DNA of 64,000 bases from Picosynechococcus sp. PCC 7117. Its GTDB lineage: Bacteria > Cyanobacteriota > Cyanobacteriia > Cyanobacteriales > MRBY01. The DNA is taken from positions 744,001 to 808,000 of the forward strand of contig NZ_CP016477.1 in NCBI RefSeq assembly GCF_001693275.1. Direction: 5' to 3'. Shown here piece after piece: positions 45,524 through 56,801 of this stretch. The translations under genes and the position numbers were made by a program. The notes below the pieces were generated by a model. It made no database searches and was not told the DNA's origin. It saw only the letters and a program-made list of their open reading frames with translations. Positions within the stretch are counted from its first letter, which is position 1, and each line of letters begins with the position of its first letter.

Positions 45524-46744
45524 CTATTGGGGCGGATCAACCCAGCGACCATCAGCTTTGATTAGGTTAATCAGTTCTTCAACCCCTTGGGCTTCGGGGA
45601 CTTTGCGGATTTCTTCCCGACCACGGTATAGGGAAATTACACCGGGCGTTTTCCCCACATAGCCATAGTCCGCATCGGCCATTTCACCGGGGCCATTCAC
45701 GATACAACCCATTACGGCAATATCTAGACCCGTGAGGTGATTTGTCGCTTCGCGCACCTTGTGGAGCACTTCTTCAAGGTTAAAGAGCGTCCGGCCACAG
45801 GAAGGGCAGGCGACGTATTCCACCATGGTTTTCCGTAGGCCTAGGGCTTGGAGGATGCTATAGCAGACAGGGATTTCCTTTTCCGGTGCTTCCGTGAGGG
45901 AAACACGGATTGTGTCGCCAATGCCTTCCGCAAGGAGCGTCCCAATGCCTGCGGTAGATTTAATGCGGCCATATTCTCCATCTCCAGCTTCGGTCACACC
46001 CAGGTGGAGGGGATAGTCCATGCCGAGTTCATCCATTCGTTTAGCCATGAGGCGATAGGCAGCCAACATCACCGGGACACGGGATGCCTTCATGGAAATG
46101 ATCAGGTTATGGAAATCGAGGGACTGACAAATCCGAATAAATTCTAGGGCTGATTCGACCATGCCTTCGGGAGTATCCCCGTAGGTGAAGAGCATCCGCT
46201 CAGCGAGGGAACCATGGTTGACGCCGATGCGCATGGCTTTGCCTTGATCCCGCAGGGAAACCACTAAGGGTTCGAGGGTTTCACGAATCTTTTCACCAAT
46301 GGCCGCAAATTCTGCTTCGGTATAACCGGTGCGATCGCCACTGGCCTGTTCAAAAACATAAAGACCGGGATTGATGCGCACTTTATCCACGTGTTTGGCA
46401 ACTTCCAGAGCAATTTTCATGCCGTTATGGTGGACATCCGCCACAATTGGCACTGCCTGGTAGGTCTCGGCGAGCTTCGCTTTGATCTGAGCCAGGGAAC
46501 GGGCGTGGGCCATACTCGGAACAGTTACCCGGACGATTTCACAGCCAATTTCATGAAGTCGGCGGATTGCCGCGACGGAGCCCTCTATGTCAAGGGTATC
46601 TTCGTTGATCATCGACTGGACAACCACAGGATAATCACTGCCGATGGTGACATTGCCCACCTTGACAGCTCTGGTTTTCCGGCGATGGATAGTGGTATCC
46701 ACAAGGGAATCGGTCGTTTGCACAGGACGCTCTACAGCTTGCAT
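45524..46744 (-). CDS. ispG: 4-hydroxy-3-methylbut-2-enyl diphosphate synthase
   Basis: 406 residues of normal length. The [4Fe-4S] ligands lie in [12 protein letters not shown] and [13 protein letters not shown], with a TIM-barrel N-terminal half ([19 protein letters not shown]). The enzyme converts MEcPP to HMBPP in the MEP pathway that feeds carotenoids, phytyl and quinone tails, so it ties to hpt and chlorophyll synthesis elsewhere in the window. It is transcribed alone with its own terminator. Confidence 0.97.
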   Translation of the reverse strand: MQAVERPVQTTDSLVDTTIHRRKTRAVKVGNVTIGSDYPVVVQSMINEDTLDIEGSVAAIRRLHEIGCEIVRVTVPSMAHARSLAQIKAKLAETYQAVPIVADVHHNGMKIALEVAKHVDKVRINPGLYVFEQASGDRTGYTEAEFAAIGEKIRETLEPLVVSLRDQGKAMRIGVNHGSLAERMLFTYGDTPEGMVESALEFIRICQSLDFHNLIISMKASRVPVMLAAYRLMAKRMDELGMDYPLHLGVTEAGDGEYGRIKSTAGIGTLLAEGIGDTIRVSLTEAPEKEIPVCYSILQALGLRKTMVEYVACPSCGRTLFNLEEVLHKVREATNHLTGLDIAVMGCIVNGPGEMADADYGYVGKTPGVISLYRGREEIRKVPEAQGVEELINLIKADGRWVDPPQ

Positions 46745-46815
46745 GGAACTTGAGGATAGGAAATTACAAAAAGTCGCTGGTATCTAGGATCTAAGCATAA
46801 GCGTTGGCAAAGGTT

Positions 46816-47904
46816 CTAGGCAACGGGAAAGGGCATCTGGGCCAAGAAACGCTCGAAGTCAAAATGCTTTTGGAACAGGGTCTGGGCCACTTCTACTTTA
46901 ATCGGTTCCTGGAGGCGCACATGGTTAAAGGCTTGGTCGATGATTTCGACGGTGGTCAGGGTGTCATAGTCCACCGACAGAATTGGGATTTCTAGGTCTT
47001 CGGCGCGGTTGAGAATAATTTCTTGGGGGGCGACATGGCCTGTCAGGATCAGACATTGGGTGGAGGTTTCTAGGGCTGCCAGTTGCAGATCAGTGCGATC
47101 GCCTCCAGTGACCACCGCCATATTTTGTCGTTGCCGGAAATATTTCAAGGCAGAGTTAACGTTCATCGCGCCAATGGTGAGACTTTCGACCATCAGATCT
47201 AGGCGATTAGCCCGACAAAGAACTTCCGCATTGAGGCGCTTCACCAATTCCCGCACTGTTACACTCCGGAGGATCCGGTCGGCGGGGACAAGGCCATAGA
47301 CATCAATACCCCGCTGGGCCAAGAAGGGCTTAATTTGAGTCTCGGCGGTTTCGAGGGCTTCGGGGGGAATTTTGTTAATCACCACTCCCATGAGGCGATC
47401 GCCCAGGAACCGATAAATTGTCAACAAACTATCAACTAAAAGCTTGTGGTGGTAGGGGATGACCAAGAGGATTTTGGCCCCTAGGGTCGCCGCAATTTCT
47501 CCGGCAGAGAGGTTAAATAAACTCCCTTCCCAGAGACTTTTGGGGGCTTCGATAAAGGTAATGTCACTGGCGATCGCCCCTAGATCATCCTTGAGTTTTT
47601 GAGGATAATCGGTTTGGTCTTGACCCGTAAGTCGCTGGGCCACCGTTGCCTCATCCAGAAAAAGTACCGGCGATCGCACTTCCGTTTCCTTAAGACCAAA
47701 GGCTTCCCCAAGGAACCGGAGATCATCTTCGATGCGGGTGAAACGCCCATTCTGCTCGTCATGCCAAACTGTACCGATGGGCTTACTGTAGGCCACAGAG
47801 ATGCCTTTTTGCTTAAGGCTCTGTACCAACCCAAGTAGCACAGCAGATTTCCCACTGTAGGGTTCGGTAGAAGCAACGACGATATGTTGGGTTGAATTGG
47901 TCAC
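46816..47904 (-). CDS. P-loop/DRTGG protein resembling the Pta N-terminal half
   Basis: About 362 residues. The N-terminus is a BioD-like P-loop (VASTEPYSGKSAVLLGLVQSL), and the later part (GALNSALKY-like region and VVTGGDRTDLQLAALETS) is a DRTGG domain. This equals the regulatory N-terminal part of long phosphotransacetylases without the catalytic domain. An AAAGGAG site stands 8 bases before the GTG at 47904, favouring it over the GTG at 47910. Ligand and role are unknown. It shares direction with the next upstream ORF, 76 bp away. Confidence 0.82.
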   Translation of the reverse strand: MTNSTQHIVVASTEPYSGKSAVLLGLVQSLKQKGISVAYSKPIGTVWHDEQNGRFTRIEDDLRFLGEAFGLKETEVRSPVLFLDEATVAQRLTGQDQTDYPQKLKDDLGAIASDITFIEAPKSLWEGSLFNLSAGEIAATLGAKILLVIPYHHKLLVDSLLTIYRFLGDRLMGVVINKIPPEALETAETQIKPFLAQRGIDVYGLVPADRILRSVTVRELVKRLNAEVLCRANRLDLMVESLTIGAMNVNSALKYFRQRQNMAVVTGGDRTDLQLAALETSTQCLILTGHVAPQEIILNRAEDLEIPILSVDYDTLTTVEIIDQAFNHVRLQEPIKVEVAQTLFQKHFDFERFLAQMPFPVA

Positions 47905-47980
47905 ACCCACTACTCCTTTAGAAGCTCACATTCTTTAGCCTCCACAATAACGGAATTTCGCGACTGAGCAAACCAGGACG

Positions 47981-48361
47981 CTATTCTTTTTTTAGGCCCA
48001 GAAGCTCCCGATAAAAATCCTTAGGAAAGTCAATGGCCCCGTCACGACCAAAGCCAATTAAGAGATCAATGAGGTAATCTACGAACTGGTGGTTTGGTAA
48101 TGTCACGCTGTAACTGAGATCCGCCTGGGCCGCAAATTGAAGGCGACAACTGGTCATTTCCGACGGTAATTTAGAGACATACCAACTGGCCACAAAGGGG
48201 ATACTTTCTCCTTTTTCGATCACCCGTTTCCCCTCAACGGAGCCGATCTGGTATAGTCCGAGGGCTTTGGGCAGTGTTTTTTGTTTATTTTTTGGATAGT
48301 AGGGAGCATAAACCATCACTTCTCCCTTTCCTGCAGATTGGATATCGTCAAAAACAGCCAT
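47981..48361 (-). CDS. Conserved cyanobacterial protein, possibly EbsA-like
   Basis: 126 residues, soluble, beginning MAVFDDIQSAGKGEVMVYA. It has a beta-rich core (GLYQIGSVEGKRVIEKGESI, PFVASWYVSKLP) and a helical end (QFVDYLIDLLIGFGR). Its length and character recall the type IV pilus accessory protein EbsA of Synechococcus elongatus, but I recall that family only loosely and do not assign the name. It is read with the P-loop/DRTGG gene downstream. Confidence 0.68.
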   Translation of the reverse strand: MAVFDDIQSAGKGEVMVYAPYYPKNKQKTLPKALGLYQIGSVEGKRVIEKGESIPFVASWYVSKLPSEMTSCRLQFAAQADLSYSVTLPNHQFVDYLIDLLIGFGRDGAIDFPKDFYRELLGLKKE

Positions 48362-48488
48362 GGGGCATTGCTCTAAAGAAATCAGTTAGCGTTGAGAATA
48401 CATCGCATTGTAGCCTGTTGGCTGGTTTCTGTTTTGTTCTAGGATTGGCTGAAATTTCCGTTGAATATTTCTTCATCCGTTTTGGTTT

Positions 48489-49523
48489 ATGTCGCAGAGG
48501 ATCAATACCGTGGTTTGTCCCCATTTGTTAAGTGTAGCGCCGATGATGGATCGCACCGATCGCCATTTTCGTTACTTGATGCGCCAGATTACCCGACGGA
48601 CACTACTCTACACGGAGATGATTACCACCCAGGCGATTATCCATGGCGATCGCCCCAAGCTTTTAGACCTCGATGCCGCAGAACATCCCATTTCCCTCCA
48701 GTTGGGGGGCGATAATCCTAAGGAATTGGCTGAATGCGCCAAGGTGGGCGAAGACTGGGGTTACGACGAAATTAATCTCAATGTGGGCTGTCCCAGTCCG
48801 AGGGTGCAACAGGGCAATTTTGGGGCTTGTTTGATGACCCAGCCGGAGTTGGTGGCCGATTGTGTAGCGGCGATGCAGGGGGCAGTCAATATTCCCGTTA
48901 CAGTAAAACATCGCATTGGCGTCGATAAACAAGATAGTTACGCAGACCTCTGCCGCTTTATCGAGATTGTCTCGGCAACCGGATGCGATCGCTTTTCTGT
49001 CCATGCCCGCAAAGCCTGGCTACAGGGTTTAAGCCCAAAGGAAAATCGCACGGTACCACCTTTACGTTATGCAGATGTTTATCGGTTAAAACAAGACTTT
49101 CCTCACCTCTGGATCGAGATCAATGGCGGCATTACGACGCTAGAACAAATTCAAACCCATTTAACCCAAGTGGATGCCGTAATGGTGGGGCGGGCAGCCT
49201 ATGACAACCCCTATCTGTTTGCGACGGTGGACCGCGATATCTACGGGGAAGCGATTCAGCCCAAAAGCCGCCATGAAATTGTTGAGGAGATGTTGCCCTA
49301 CATTGAACGTGCCACAAAAGCCGGGGTGAAACTCCACAGCATTAGCCGTCACATGTTGTCGCTGTTTTTAGGCCAGCCCGGCACCAAAGCCTGGAAACGG
49401 TTTATCACGGAGGAGGGTCGAGGAACGACGGTGGGGCGAAAAATTATTGAGCAAGCCTTGGCCCTAGTGCCCCAGACAAACGCGATCGCCGATCCGGTCT
49501 CCATGGTTTCTGGGAGAAAGTGA
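48489..49523 (+). CDS. dusA: tRNA-dihydrouridine(20/20a) synthase DusA
   Basis: 344 residues. The FMN TIM barrel starts LSVAPMMDRTDRHFRY, which is the DusA form. The catalytic Cys is in QQGNFGACLM after LNVGCPSPRV, and HAREKAWLQGLSP-like HARKAWLQGLSPKENR follows. It reduces uridine 20 and 20a in the tRNA D-loop. The stop lies 2 bp before the ATG of the next gene. Confidence 0.95.
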   Translation: MSQRINTVVCPHLLSVAPMMDRTDRHFRYLMRQITRRTLLYTEMITTQAIIHGDRPKLLDLDAAEHPISLQLGGDNPKELAECAKVGEDWGYDEINLNVGCPSPRVQQGNFGACLMTQPELVADCVAAMQGAVNIPVTVKHRIGVDKQDSYADLCRFIEIVSATGCDRFSVHARKAWLQGLSPKENRTVPPLRYADVYRLKQDFPHLWIEINGGITTLEQIQTHLTQVDAVMVGRAAYDNPYLFATVDRDIYGEAIQPKSRHEIVEEMLPYIERATKAGVKLHSISRHMLSLFLGQPGTKAWKRFITEEGRGTTVGRKIIEQALALVPQTNAIADPVSMVSGRK

Positions 49524-49525
49524 CC

Positions 49526-50839
49526 ATGACAGCAAAAATTATTGTGTTTGATGATGACCCGACGGGCTCCCAAACGGTGCATAGTTGTCCATTACTATTG
49601 CGTTGGGATGTGGACACGTTGCGGTTGGGTTTACGGGATCCGGCCCCCATTCTATTTATTTTGGCGAATACCCGCGCTTTGACAGAACCAGAGGCGATCG
49701 CCACCACCACAGCAGTTTGTCGGAATCTCAAAATTGCCCTGACCCAGGAAAATATCCAGGAATATCTGATCGTCAGTCGCTCGGATTCCACCTTGAGGGG
49801 CCATTTCCCGGCAGAAACCGAGGCGATCGCCAACGTATTAGGGCCGTTTGATGCCTGTTTTTTTGCCCCAGCATTTTTTGAGGGGGGCCGCATTACCCGC
49901 AACGGCATTCACTATGTCCAGGAAAATGAACGCTTGATCCCCGTGGCTGAGACAGAATTTGCGGGCGATCGCCTCTTTGGTTTTCAGGACAGTTTTTTAC
50001 CTGATTTCATTGCGACAAAAACGAAGGGCGTAGTGACAGCGAATCAAGTGGCTTGCCTGAATCCAGGGAATTTACCCGAAAATCTTCAAGATTATTTTTG
50101 TCGTCTGCAGAATGGCAAATACGTTGTCCTCGACGGTGAACAACAGGCTGATTTTGATCGTCTAGTTCCGGCGCTATTTCACGCGATTCACCAGGGTAAA
50201 AAGTTTCTCTTTCGCAGTGCCGCCAGTTTGCTGACTTCCCTCGCGGCTCTTGGCCCCCAGCCGATTCCCCCAGAAAAAAGTTTTACCGTGCGGCGATCGC
50301 CAAAACCAGGCCTGATTATTGTCGGTTCCCACACGCAAAAAACCACCGTACAACTCGCGGAATTACTGCAATTGATAAGCGTTGTCGGTCTTGAGATCGA
50401 TGTAGAGCTGTGCCAAACATCCCCAAGTCGTGATCAACTAGCAGTAGCGATGCTAGAGCAGATCCAAAAAATTCGTCAGGCCGGACAAACCCCCGTAATC
50501 TTTACCAGTCGGCAAGTGCCAGCCAGCGACCAAGCCCAACATAACCTTGAATTTGGTAAAAATATCACGGCTCTATTCCTTAAAATTTTTGCCCAGTTGC
50601 CCGCAGATCTCGGCTTTGTGATTAGTAAAGGCGGTAACACCACCAATGCGCTGCTCCAAAAAGGTTTGCGGGTTCCGGCGATTCAGTTGCTCGGCCAAAT
50701 TATCCCCGGTTGTTGCCTCGTGCGAACGGAGCATGATCACCCGCAATTTCCCCAGTTACCTGTGGTACTGTTTCCTGGCAATGTGGGCGATCGCCACAGT
50801 CTCGTCACCGCTTACCAACGCCTCCAAATTCCCCGTTGA
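49526..50839 (+). CDS. Four-carbon acid sugar kinase family protein (DUF1537)
   Basis: About 437 residues. The N-terminal DUF1537 signature FDDDPTGSQTVHSCPL and the SRSDSTLRGHFPAETEA motif are present. The C-terminal half has GLIIVGSHTQKTTVQL and the nucleotide-binding LGFVISKGGNTTNALL. Characterised relatives phosphorylate erythronate or threonate-type acid sugars beside PdxA2/OtnC-type genes. None of those is here. The ATG at 49526 has a GGGAGAAAG site; a GTG at 49520 overlaps dusA. Coupling to dusA looks positional only. Confidence 0.83.
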   Translation: MTAKIIVFDDDPTGSQTVHSCPLLLRWDVDTLRLGLRDPAPILFILANTRALTEPEAIATTTAVCRNLKIALTQENIQEYLIVSRSDSTLRGHFPAETEAIANVLGPFDACFFAPAFFEGGRITRNGIHYVQENERLIPVAETEFAGDRLFGFQDSFLPDFIATKTKGVVTANQVACLNPGNLPENLQDYFCRLQNGKYVVLDGEQQADFDRLVPALFHAIHQGKKFLFRSAASLLTSLAALGPQPIPPEKSFTVRRSPKPGLIIVGSHTQKTTVQLAELLQLISVVGLEIDVELCQTSPSRDQLAVAMLEQIQKIRQAGQTPVIFTSRQVPASDQAQHNLEFGKNITALFLKIFAQLPADLGFVISKGGNTTNALLQKGLRVPAIQLLGQIIPGCCLVRTEHDHPQFPQLPVVLFPGNVGDRHSLVTAYQRLQIPR

Positions 50840-50871
50840 TCCCAATCTAGGCTTTATTTTTTCTTGAAACC

Positions 50872-51621
50872 ATGAACGACATCGAAGCCCTATTTCGCGA
50901 CCTATGCCAGCGCTATGCCGATCCTCACCTTTGGCAACCCGATTCTTCCCACTATCCGGCTCTTGCTGCCCTTTACCACGGCATTTGCGACGGCAACCAG
51001 CGGCTGAATCTGACCCGAATCACGTCTCCAGAAGACTTTTGGGAAAAGCATTTGTGGGATTCCTATGCCGCTTTGAAACTAGACGTACTGGGGGAACGTT
51101 TAACTCAGCCCCAAAAAGTCATCGATGTGGGCACTGGGGGCGGCTTTCCCGGCATTCCCTTGGCGATCGCCTTTCCTGAGTGGCAAATTACCCTGCTCGA
51201 TGCCACCCGTAAAAAAATTAATTTCCTCGTTGAACTGAGCCAAACCCTCCAACTGAATACCCTTGGCATCGCTGACCGGGCCGAAACCCTGGGTCAAGAC
51301 CCAAAATACCGGGAAAGTTACGATATCGCGACGATCCGCGCCGTGGGTAAAGCCTCCCTCTGTGTGGAATATCTCTTGCCCCTACTCAAAATTGGCGGCC
51401 TCGCGGTTCTCTATCGGGGTCAATGGTCTGAGGCCGAAACAGAACAACTCCAAGGGGCGATCGCCCAATGTGGTGGTCAACTCCTAGCCGTACAGCAATT
51501 TACCACCCCGATTACTCAAGGCCAGCGCACCTGTCTCTACATCGAGAAAAACCAGACCACAGCCCCCCAATTCCCCAGGGCGATCGGCCTGCCGAAACAA
51601 TCCCCCCTCGCCCCGGTTTAA
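50872..51621 (+). CDS. rsmG: 16S rRNA m7G527 methyltransferase RsmG (GidB)
   Basis: 249 residues. The SAM-binding motif is VIDVGTGGGFPGIPLAI, with the preceding FWEKHLWDSYAAL and the N-terminal NLTRITSPEDFW typical of RsmG. It methylates G527 of 16S rRNA. The C-terminal tail (TAPQFPRAIGLPKQSPLAP) is longer than minimal but normal for cyanobacteria. It lies 32 bp after the DUF1537 gene and 156 bp before atpB. Confidence 0.95.
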   Translation: MNDIEALFRDLCQRYADPHLWQPDSSHYPALAALYHGICDGNQRLNLTRITSPEDFWEKHLWDSYAALKLDVLGERLTQPQKVIDVGTGGGFPGIPLAIAFPEWQITLLDATRKKINFLVELSQTLQLNTLGIADRAETLGQDPKYRESYDIATIRAVGKASLCVEYLLPLLKIGGLAVLYRGQWSEAETEQLQGAIAQCGGQLLAVQQFTTPITQGQRTCLYIEKNQTTAPQFPRAIGLPKQSPLAPV

Positions 51622-51771
51622 GCCTTATAGATCAAGCTCCCTGGCCCTCTGTCGAATCTTGTTTACTTGATCCCAAGAGATGGTACCCTGAGTATGGCAA
51701 ATTTTTACATTTGGTTAAAACTTTAGGAACAAAGCCAGCATTTGGCCTAGAGCGAAACCAATCGATAATAG

Positions 51772-53229
<1,458 letters not shown>

Positions 53230-53329
53230 ACCCTGCCTCGCCTAAGACATCAGGTCAGTGCTACCGTTCTGCGGGGTGCTGACCTTGAACGTCAGAATTT
53301 TCCTTATTTTTTGAATTAGATTTAAGCAA

Positions 53330-53734
53330 ATGGCTTTAAAAGTACGAGTGATCACCCCAGACCGGACGGTACTGGATGACAGTGTCGAAGAAGTCATCCT
53401 CCCCAGTAGTTCTGGTCAAATCGGTATTTTGTCGGGCCACGCGCCCCTCCTCACAGCCCTCGAATCCGGCGTCATTCGCGTCCGAACCAGTGGTTGGGAG
53501 AACATCGCAATTACCGATGGCTTTGCTGAGGTAGAAGCCAATGAAGTAAAGGTGCTGGTTAACACTGCAGCCAAAGGTCAAGACATCGATCTTGAGGAAG
53601 CCCGCAAGGCCTTTGAAAGTGCAAAGGCACAACTTGATCAAGTCAATGCGGCAGATCGTAAAGCAATCCTTGATGCCCGCAAAGAACTCAAGCGGACCCG
53701 GGCCCGCTACATGGCGGCTGGTGGCATGGCATAG
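53330..53734 (+). CDS. atpE: ATP synthase epsilon subunit
   Basis: 134 residues: an N-terminal beta sandwich ([38 protein letters not shown]) and a C-terminal two-helix hairpin that can inhibit ATP hydrolysis. It follows atpB by 100 bp and ends at a strong hairpin. Confidence 0.97.
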
Positions 53735-53770
53735 GCAATGTGTCGCCCCAGGGCCAAAAAATTTTGCAAT

Positions 53771-53802
53771 AAAAAGGCAGCCCTAGAGCTGCCCATTTTT
53801 TT
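53771..53802. terminator. Bidirectional terminator between atpE and ycf65
   Basis: GGCAGC (53776-53781) pairs with GCTGCC (53788-53793) over a 6-base loop. Five A residues precede it and seven T residues follow, so it can end both atpBE and the oncoming ycf65 transcript. Confidence 0.88.
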
Positions 53803-53881
53803 ATAGAAATTAATTACAAAATAACAGTCGTAAAAACTTAGATAGTGATTACATTTAAGACAAGTACAGGGGCAATTGACT

Positions 53882-54184
53882 TTAATTACTGCCGCTAAAG
53901 GCCACTTCAGGGAATTTTGCCTGGGCTTCAGCCATACTGGTCTTTTTGCCATGTTCCTGCCAGTAGTTAATGACTTCTGTGGCTTGGTTGAGCACTTCGA
54001 TGCGCTCTGCCTCAGAAATCCAGTGCTTCGCTTCTAGTTCGTCTTTTAATTGTTGCCAAGCGTCGTTACGGGGCCAAAAGAAATAGGCGGTCAAAGGACT
54101 GGTGCCTTTCCCAACAACTTGATCCACGGCGATCGCCACGTCTTTATCTAACCAAAGTACCTTTAAAAGAAATCTTTCTACCAA
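53882..54184 (-). CDS. ycf65: Ribosomal protein PSRP-3 (Ycf65)
   Basis: About 100 residues. The core [23 protein letters not shown] and [10 protein letters not shown] segments are the PSRP-3/Ycf65 signature of the cyanobacterial and plastid 30S subunit. No ATG or GTG start exists. A TTG at 54184 is preceded at 5 bases by a perfect GGAGG, which decides the start; the open frame continues to a TTG at 54202. It is transcribed alone, convergent with atpBE. Confidence 0.92.
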   Translation of the reverse strand: MVERFLLKVLWLDKDVAIAVDQVVGKGTSPLTAYFFWPRNDAWQQLKDELEAKHWISEAERIEVLNQATEVINYWQEHGKKTSMAEAQAKFPEVAFSGSN

Positions 54185-54474
54185 AGAAGCCTCCAAACCC
54201 AAATTTACACAAGTGGTTTCAAAAATTTACAGTCTATTATTTTACATTGAAGCGGGAGATTTGGATGCCCCCTAGAAAATCTCCTGACGAATTGGGGTAA
54301 CAAATCCAGAGAAATAAACACTTGTTACCGGGGGCGATCGCCCCAAGCTATGTCATTGTGACGGGCGAATGTTAGACTATTTGCAGATAGATAAAATATT
54401 TTTTATCTATACCACCCCGATCAAGAAATCCTGAAGTGGGCCTGACCCGCTTTTTTTGTTGTCTAGATTTCCCC

Positions 54475-54936
54475 ATGGCTCATCCCCTCATCCCCCGAAT
54501 CGTAACCTGTGCCGAACCCATTGCTGCAGAGTTGGGTTTAGAAGTGGTGGACGTGGTGTTCCAGACGAATAAAAAACCACCAGTCCTCAGAATTGATGTC
54601 CGGAATCTCTCCCAAGACACTGGCCTGGAGGATTGCGAGCGCTTCAGTCGCCTACTCGATCCTCAACTGGAAGCCCAAGAGATCATTCCTGGGGCCTATG
54701 TGCTGGAAGTCTCTAGCCCTGGCACCGACCGCAACCTCACCACGGATCGAGAGTTTATCGCCTTCCGGGGCTTTCCTGTCCGGGTGAAAACCTATGCTCC
54801 CTACAAAGATCAAAAAGAGTGGTGTGGCACCCTCCGGGAACGGGATGAAGCGGCAATCCATCTCAATCTCAAGGGCAAGGCGATCGCCATTCCCCGGAAA
54901 CTAGTCGCCAAAGTACAGCTAGATGACCAACCCTAG
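54475..54936 (+). CDS. rimP: Ribosome maturation factor RimP
   Basis: About 153 residues. The N-terminal KH-like part (IAAELGLEVVDVVFQTNKKPPVL) and the SSPGTDRNLTTDREF motif are typical. RimP is needed for 30S maturation. The ATG at 54475 fits family N-termini; a GTG at 54436 would add 13 unlikely residues. It heads the rimP-nusA-ylxR-infB cluster conserved across bacteria. The 290 bp before it contain no gene. Confidence 0.95.
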   Translation: MAHPLIPRIVTCAEPIAAELGLEVVDVVFQTNKKPPVLRIDVRNLSQDTGLEDCERFSRLLDPQLEAQEIIPGAYVLEVSSPGTDRNLTTDREFIAFRGFPVRVKTYAPYKDQKEWCGTLRERDEAAIHLNLKGKAIAIPRKLVAKVQLDDQP

Positions 54937-54995
54937 TTGCCCCAAACTGCCCCAAGCTTTGTTCATTTATCGATTTTTTCTATCCGTAAATTTCT

Positions 54996-56258
54996 ATGTC
55001 CCTTGTTAGTCTCACTGGTTTAAGCGCCCTCGTTGAAGAAATCAGCGATCGCCACAATTTACCCCAAAGTGCCGTCCATGAAGCCCTCCGGGAAGCCCTG
55101 CTCAAAGGTTATGAGCGCTATCGCCGTTCCCTAACGCTCAACCAAGCCACCCCCTTCGCCGAAGATTACTTCGATAACTTTGAAGTCGAACTAGACCTCG
55201 AAGACGAAGGCTTTCGGGTATTGGCCACCAAGGTGATTGTCGAAGAAGTGGAAAACTCCGATCATCAAATTGCCCTACAAGAAGTCCAAGAAGTCGCCAA
55301 TGAAGCCCAACTCGGTGATTCCGTAATCCTAGACGTCACCCCCGAACAGAGTGATTTTGGGCGGATGGCCGCGATTCAAACCAAGCAAGTGCTGCTTCAG
55401 AAATTACGGGATCAGCAACGAAAGCTCGTCCAAGAAGAATTCCAAGAACTAGAAGGGGAAGTCCTCCAGGCCCGTGTCCTCCGTTTTGAGCGGAACTTTG
55501 TGGTGATGGCGGTTACCAGCGCCTTTGGTCAACCAGAAACCGAAGCCGAATTACCCAGACGGGAGCAGCTCCCCAACGACAATTACCGCGCCAATACCAC
55601 CTACAAAGTCTATTTAAAACACGTCAAAGAAGGCTCCCACCGTGGCCCCCAGTTAGTCGTTTCCCGCGCCGCCGCAGATTTAGTCGTTTACCTGTTTGCC
55701 AACGAAGTCCCGGAAATCGAAGAAGAAATCGTGCGGATTGTGGCCGTTGCCCGAGAAGCGAATCCCCCCGGCCGTTATGTTGGCCCCCGCACAAAAATTG
55801 CCGTGGATACCCTAGAGCGGGATGTGGATCCTGTCGGTGCTTGTATTGGGGCGCGGGGATCACGGATCCAAGCAGTAGTTAATGAATTGCGGGGCGAAAA
55901 AATTGATGTGATCCGTTGGTCGCCAGATCCAGCGACCTATATTGCCAATGCCCTGAGCCCAGCACGGGTCGATGGGGTAATCTTGGTTGATGCGGAAGAG
56001 CGACAGGCTACGGTACTGGTACCCGAAAACCAACTGAGCCTTGCCATTGGTAAGGAGGGACAAAATGTACGTTTGGCCGCACGCTTGACGGGCTGGAAAA
56101 TTGATATTAAAGATAGTGCCAAGTACGAGGCAGAACAAGCCGCCCTCGCCGAACAAGAGACAGCCCCACCCAGTGAAGTGGAGTCGGAAACTGCTGTGCT
56201 GCCGGATCAAGCTGAAACGGAACCTTTAGAAGAAGAGGCCACGCCAACGGACGCTTAG
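54996..56258 (+). CDS. nusA: Transcription elongation/antitermination factor NusA
   Basis: 420 residues: an N-terminal RNA polymerase-binding domain, S1 domain (EGEVLQARVLRFERNFVVMAV), then two KH domains with GACIGARGSRIQAVVNELRGE and LAIGKEGQNVRLAARLTGW. The C-terminal acidic repeats of enteric NusA are absent and replaced by a Glu-rich tail, as in other cyanobacteria. Second in the cluster, 59 bp after rimP. Confidence 0.97.
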   Translation: MSLVSLTGLSALVEEISDRHNLPQSAVHEALREALLKGYERYRRSLTLNQATPFAEDYFDNFEVELDLEDEGFRVLATKVIVEEVENSDHQIALQEVQEVANEAQLGDSVILDVTPEQSDFGRMAAIQTKQVLLQKLRDQQRKLVQEEFQELEGEVLQARVLRFERNFVVMAVTSAFGQPETEAELPRREQLPNDNYRANTTYKVYLKHVKEGSHRGPQLVVSRAAADLVVYLFANEVPEIEEEIVRIVAVAREANPPGRYVGPRTKIAVDTLERDVDPVGACIGARGSRIQAVVNELRGEKIDVIRWSPDPATYIANALSPARVDGVILVDAEERQATVLVPENQLSLAIGKEGQNVRLAARLTGWKIDIKDSAKYEAEQAALAEQETAPPSEVESETAVLPDQAETEPLEEEATPTDA

Positions 56259-56309
56259 ATTCCGGGGGGAATTTTGATGTAAAAGGCGATCGCCATTTCA
56301 ACCATTGCC

Positions 56310-56564
56310 ATGGAGCCAAATCTACGCCGCTGTGTTGCCTGCCGCAAACTTGCCCCAAAACAATCTCTTTGGCGGGTGGTTCGAGTCTATCCATCCCAGC
56401 AGGTACAATTAGATCGGGGCATGGGGCGTTCCGCCTATCTCTGTCAATGTCACCATTGTCTAGAAATGGCCCAGCGCAAAGATCGGCTCGGGCGATCGCT
56501 CAAAAAGAACGTCTCCCCTGAGATTTATCAAACCCTAAAAGAACGCTTAAATTCTCTCAATTAA
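56310..56564 (+). CDS. ylxR: YlxR-family RNA-binding protein
   Basis: 84 residues. The DUF448 signature RCVACRKLAPKQSLWR is at the N-terminus, followed by DRGMGRSAYLCQCHHCLEMA. YlxR homologues bind RNA and RNase P RNA (RnpM). It sits in the standard position between nusA and infB, with 237 bp before infB that hold no gene I can support. Confidence 0.93.
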   Translation: MEPNLRRCVACRKLAPKQSLWRVVRVYPSQQVQLDRGMGRSAYLCQCHHCLEMAQRKDRLGRSLKKNVSPEIYQTLKERLNSLN

Positions 56565-56801
56565 AGCTCTGACAATCGCCACTCCTCAAGCCATTATGGA
56601 CGCGCGATGCTATTTAAAATCATCCCTGAAATTATTCAGATTAAACCTTCTTTTTATTGTTGAACTCTAGCAAGCTCGGAGGCCTTTCCATTCATCATTG
56701 CCGCTAATCCCCGTTGGATTTAGATCCCACAATCCACATTAAACCCACCTATCCCTCACTCACCCTCAATTTGTACGACTAGTAGTTAAGGACATTATTG
56801 G

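Noticed and set aside
56565-56801. Spacer between ylxR and infB considered for an RNA gene
   Set aside because: No cloverleaf, no T-run hairpin and no known motif; probably an infB leader or promoter region.
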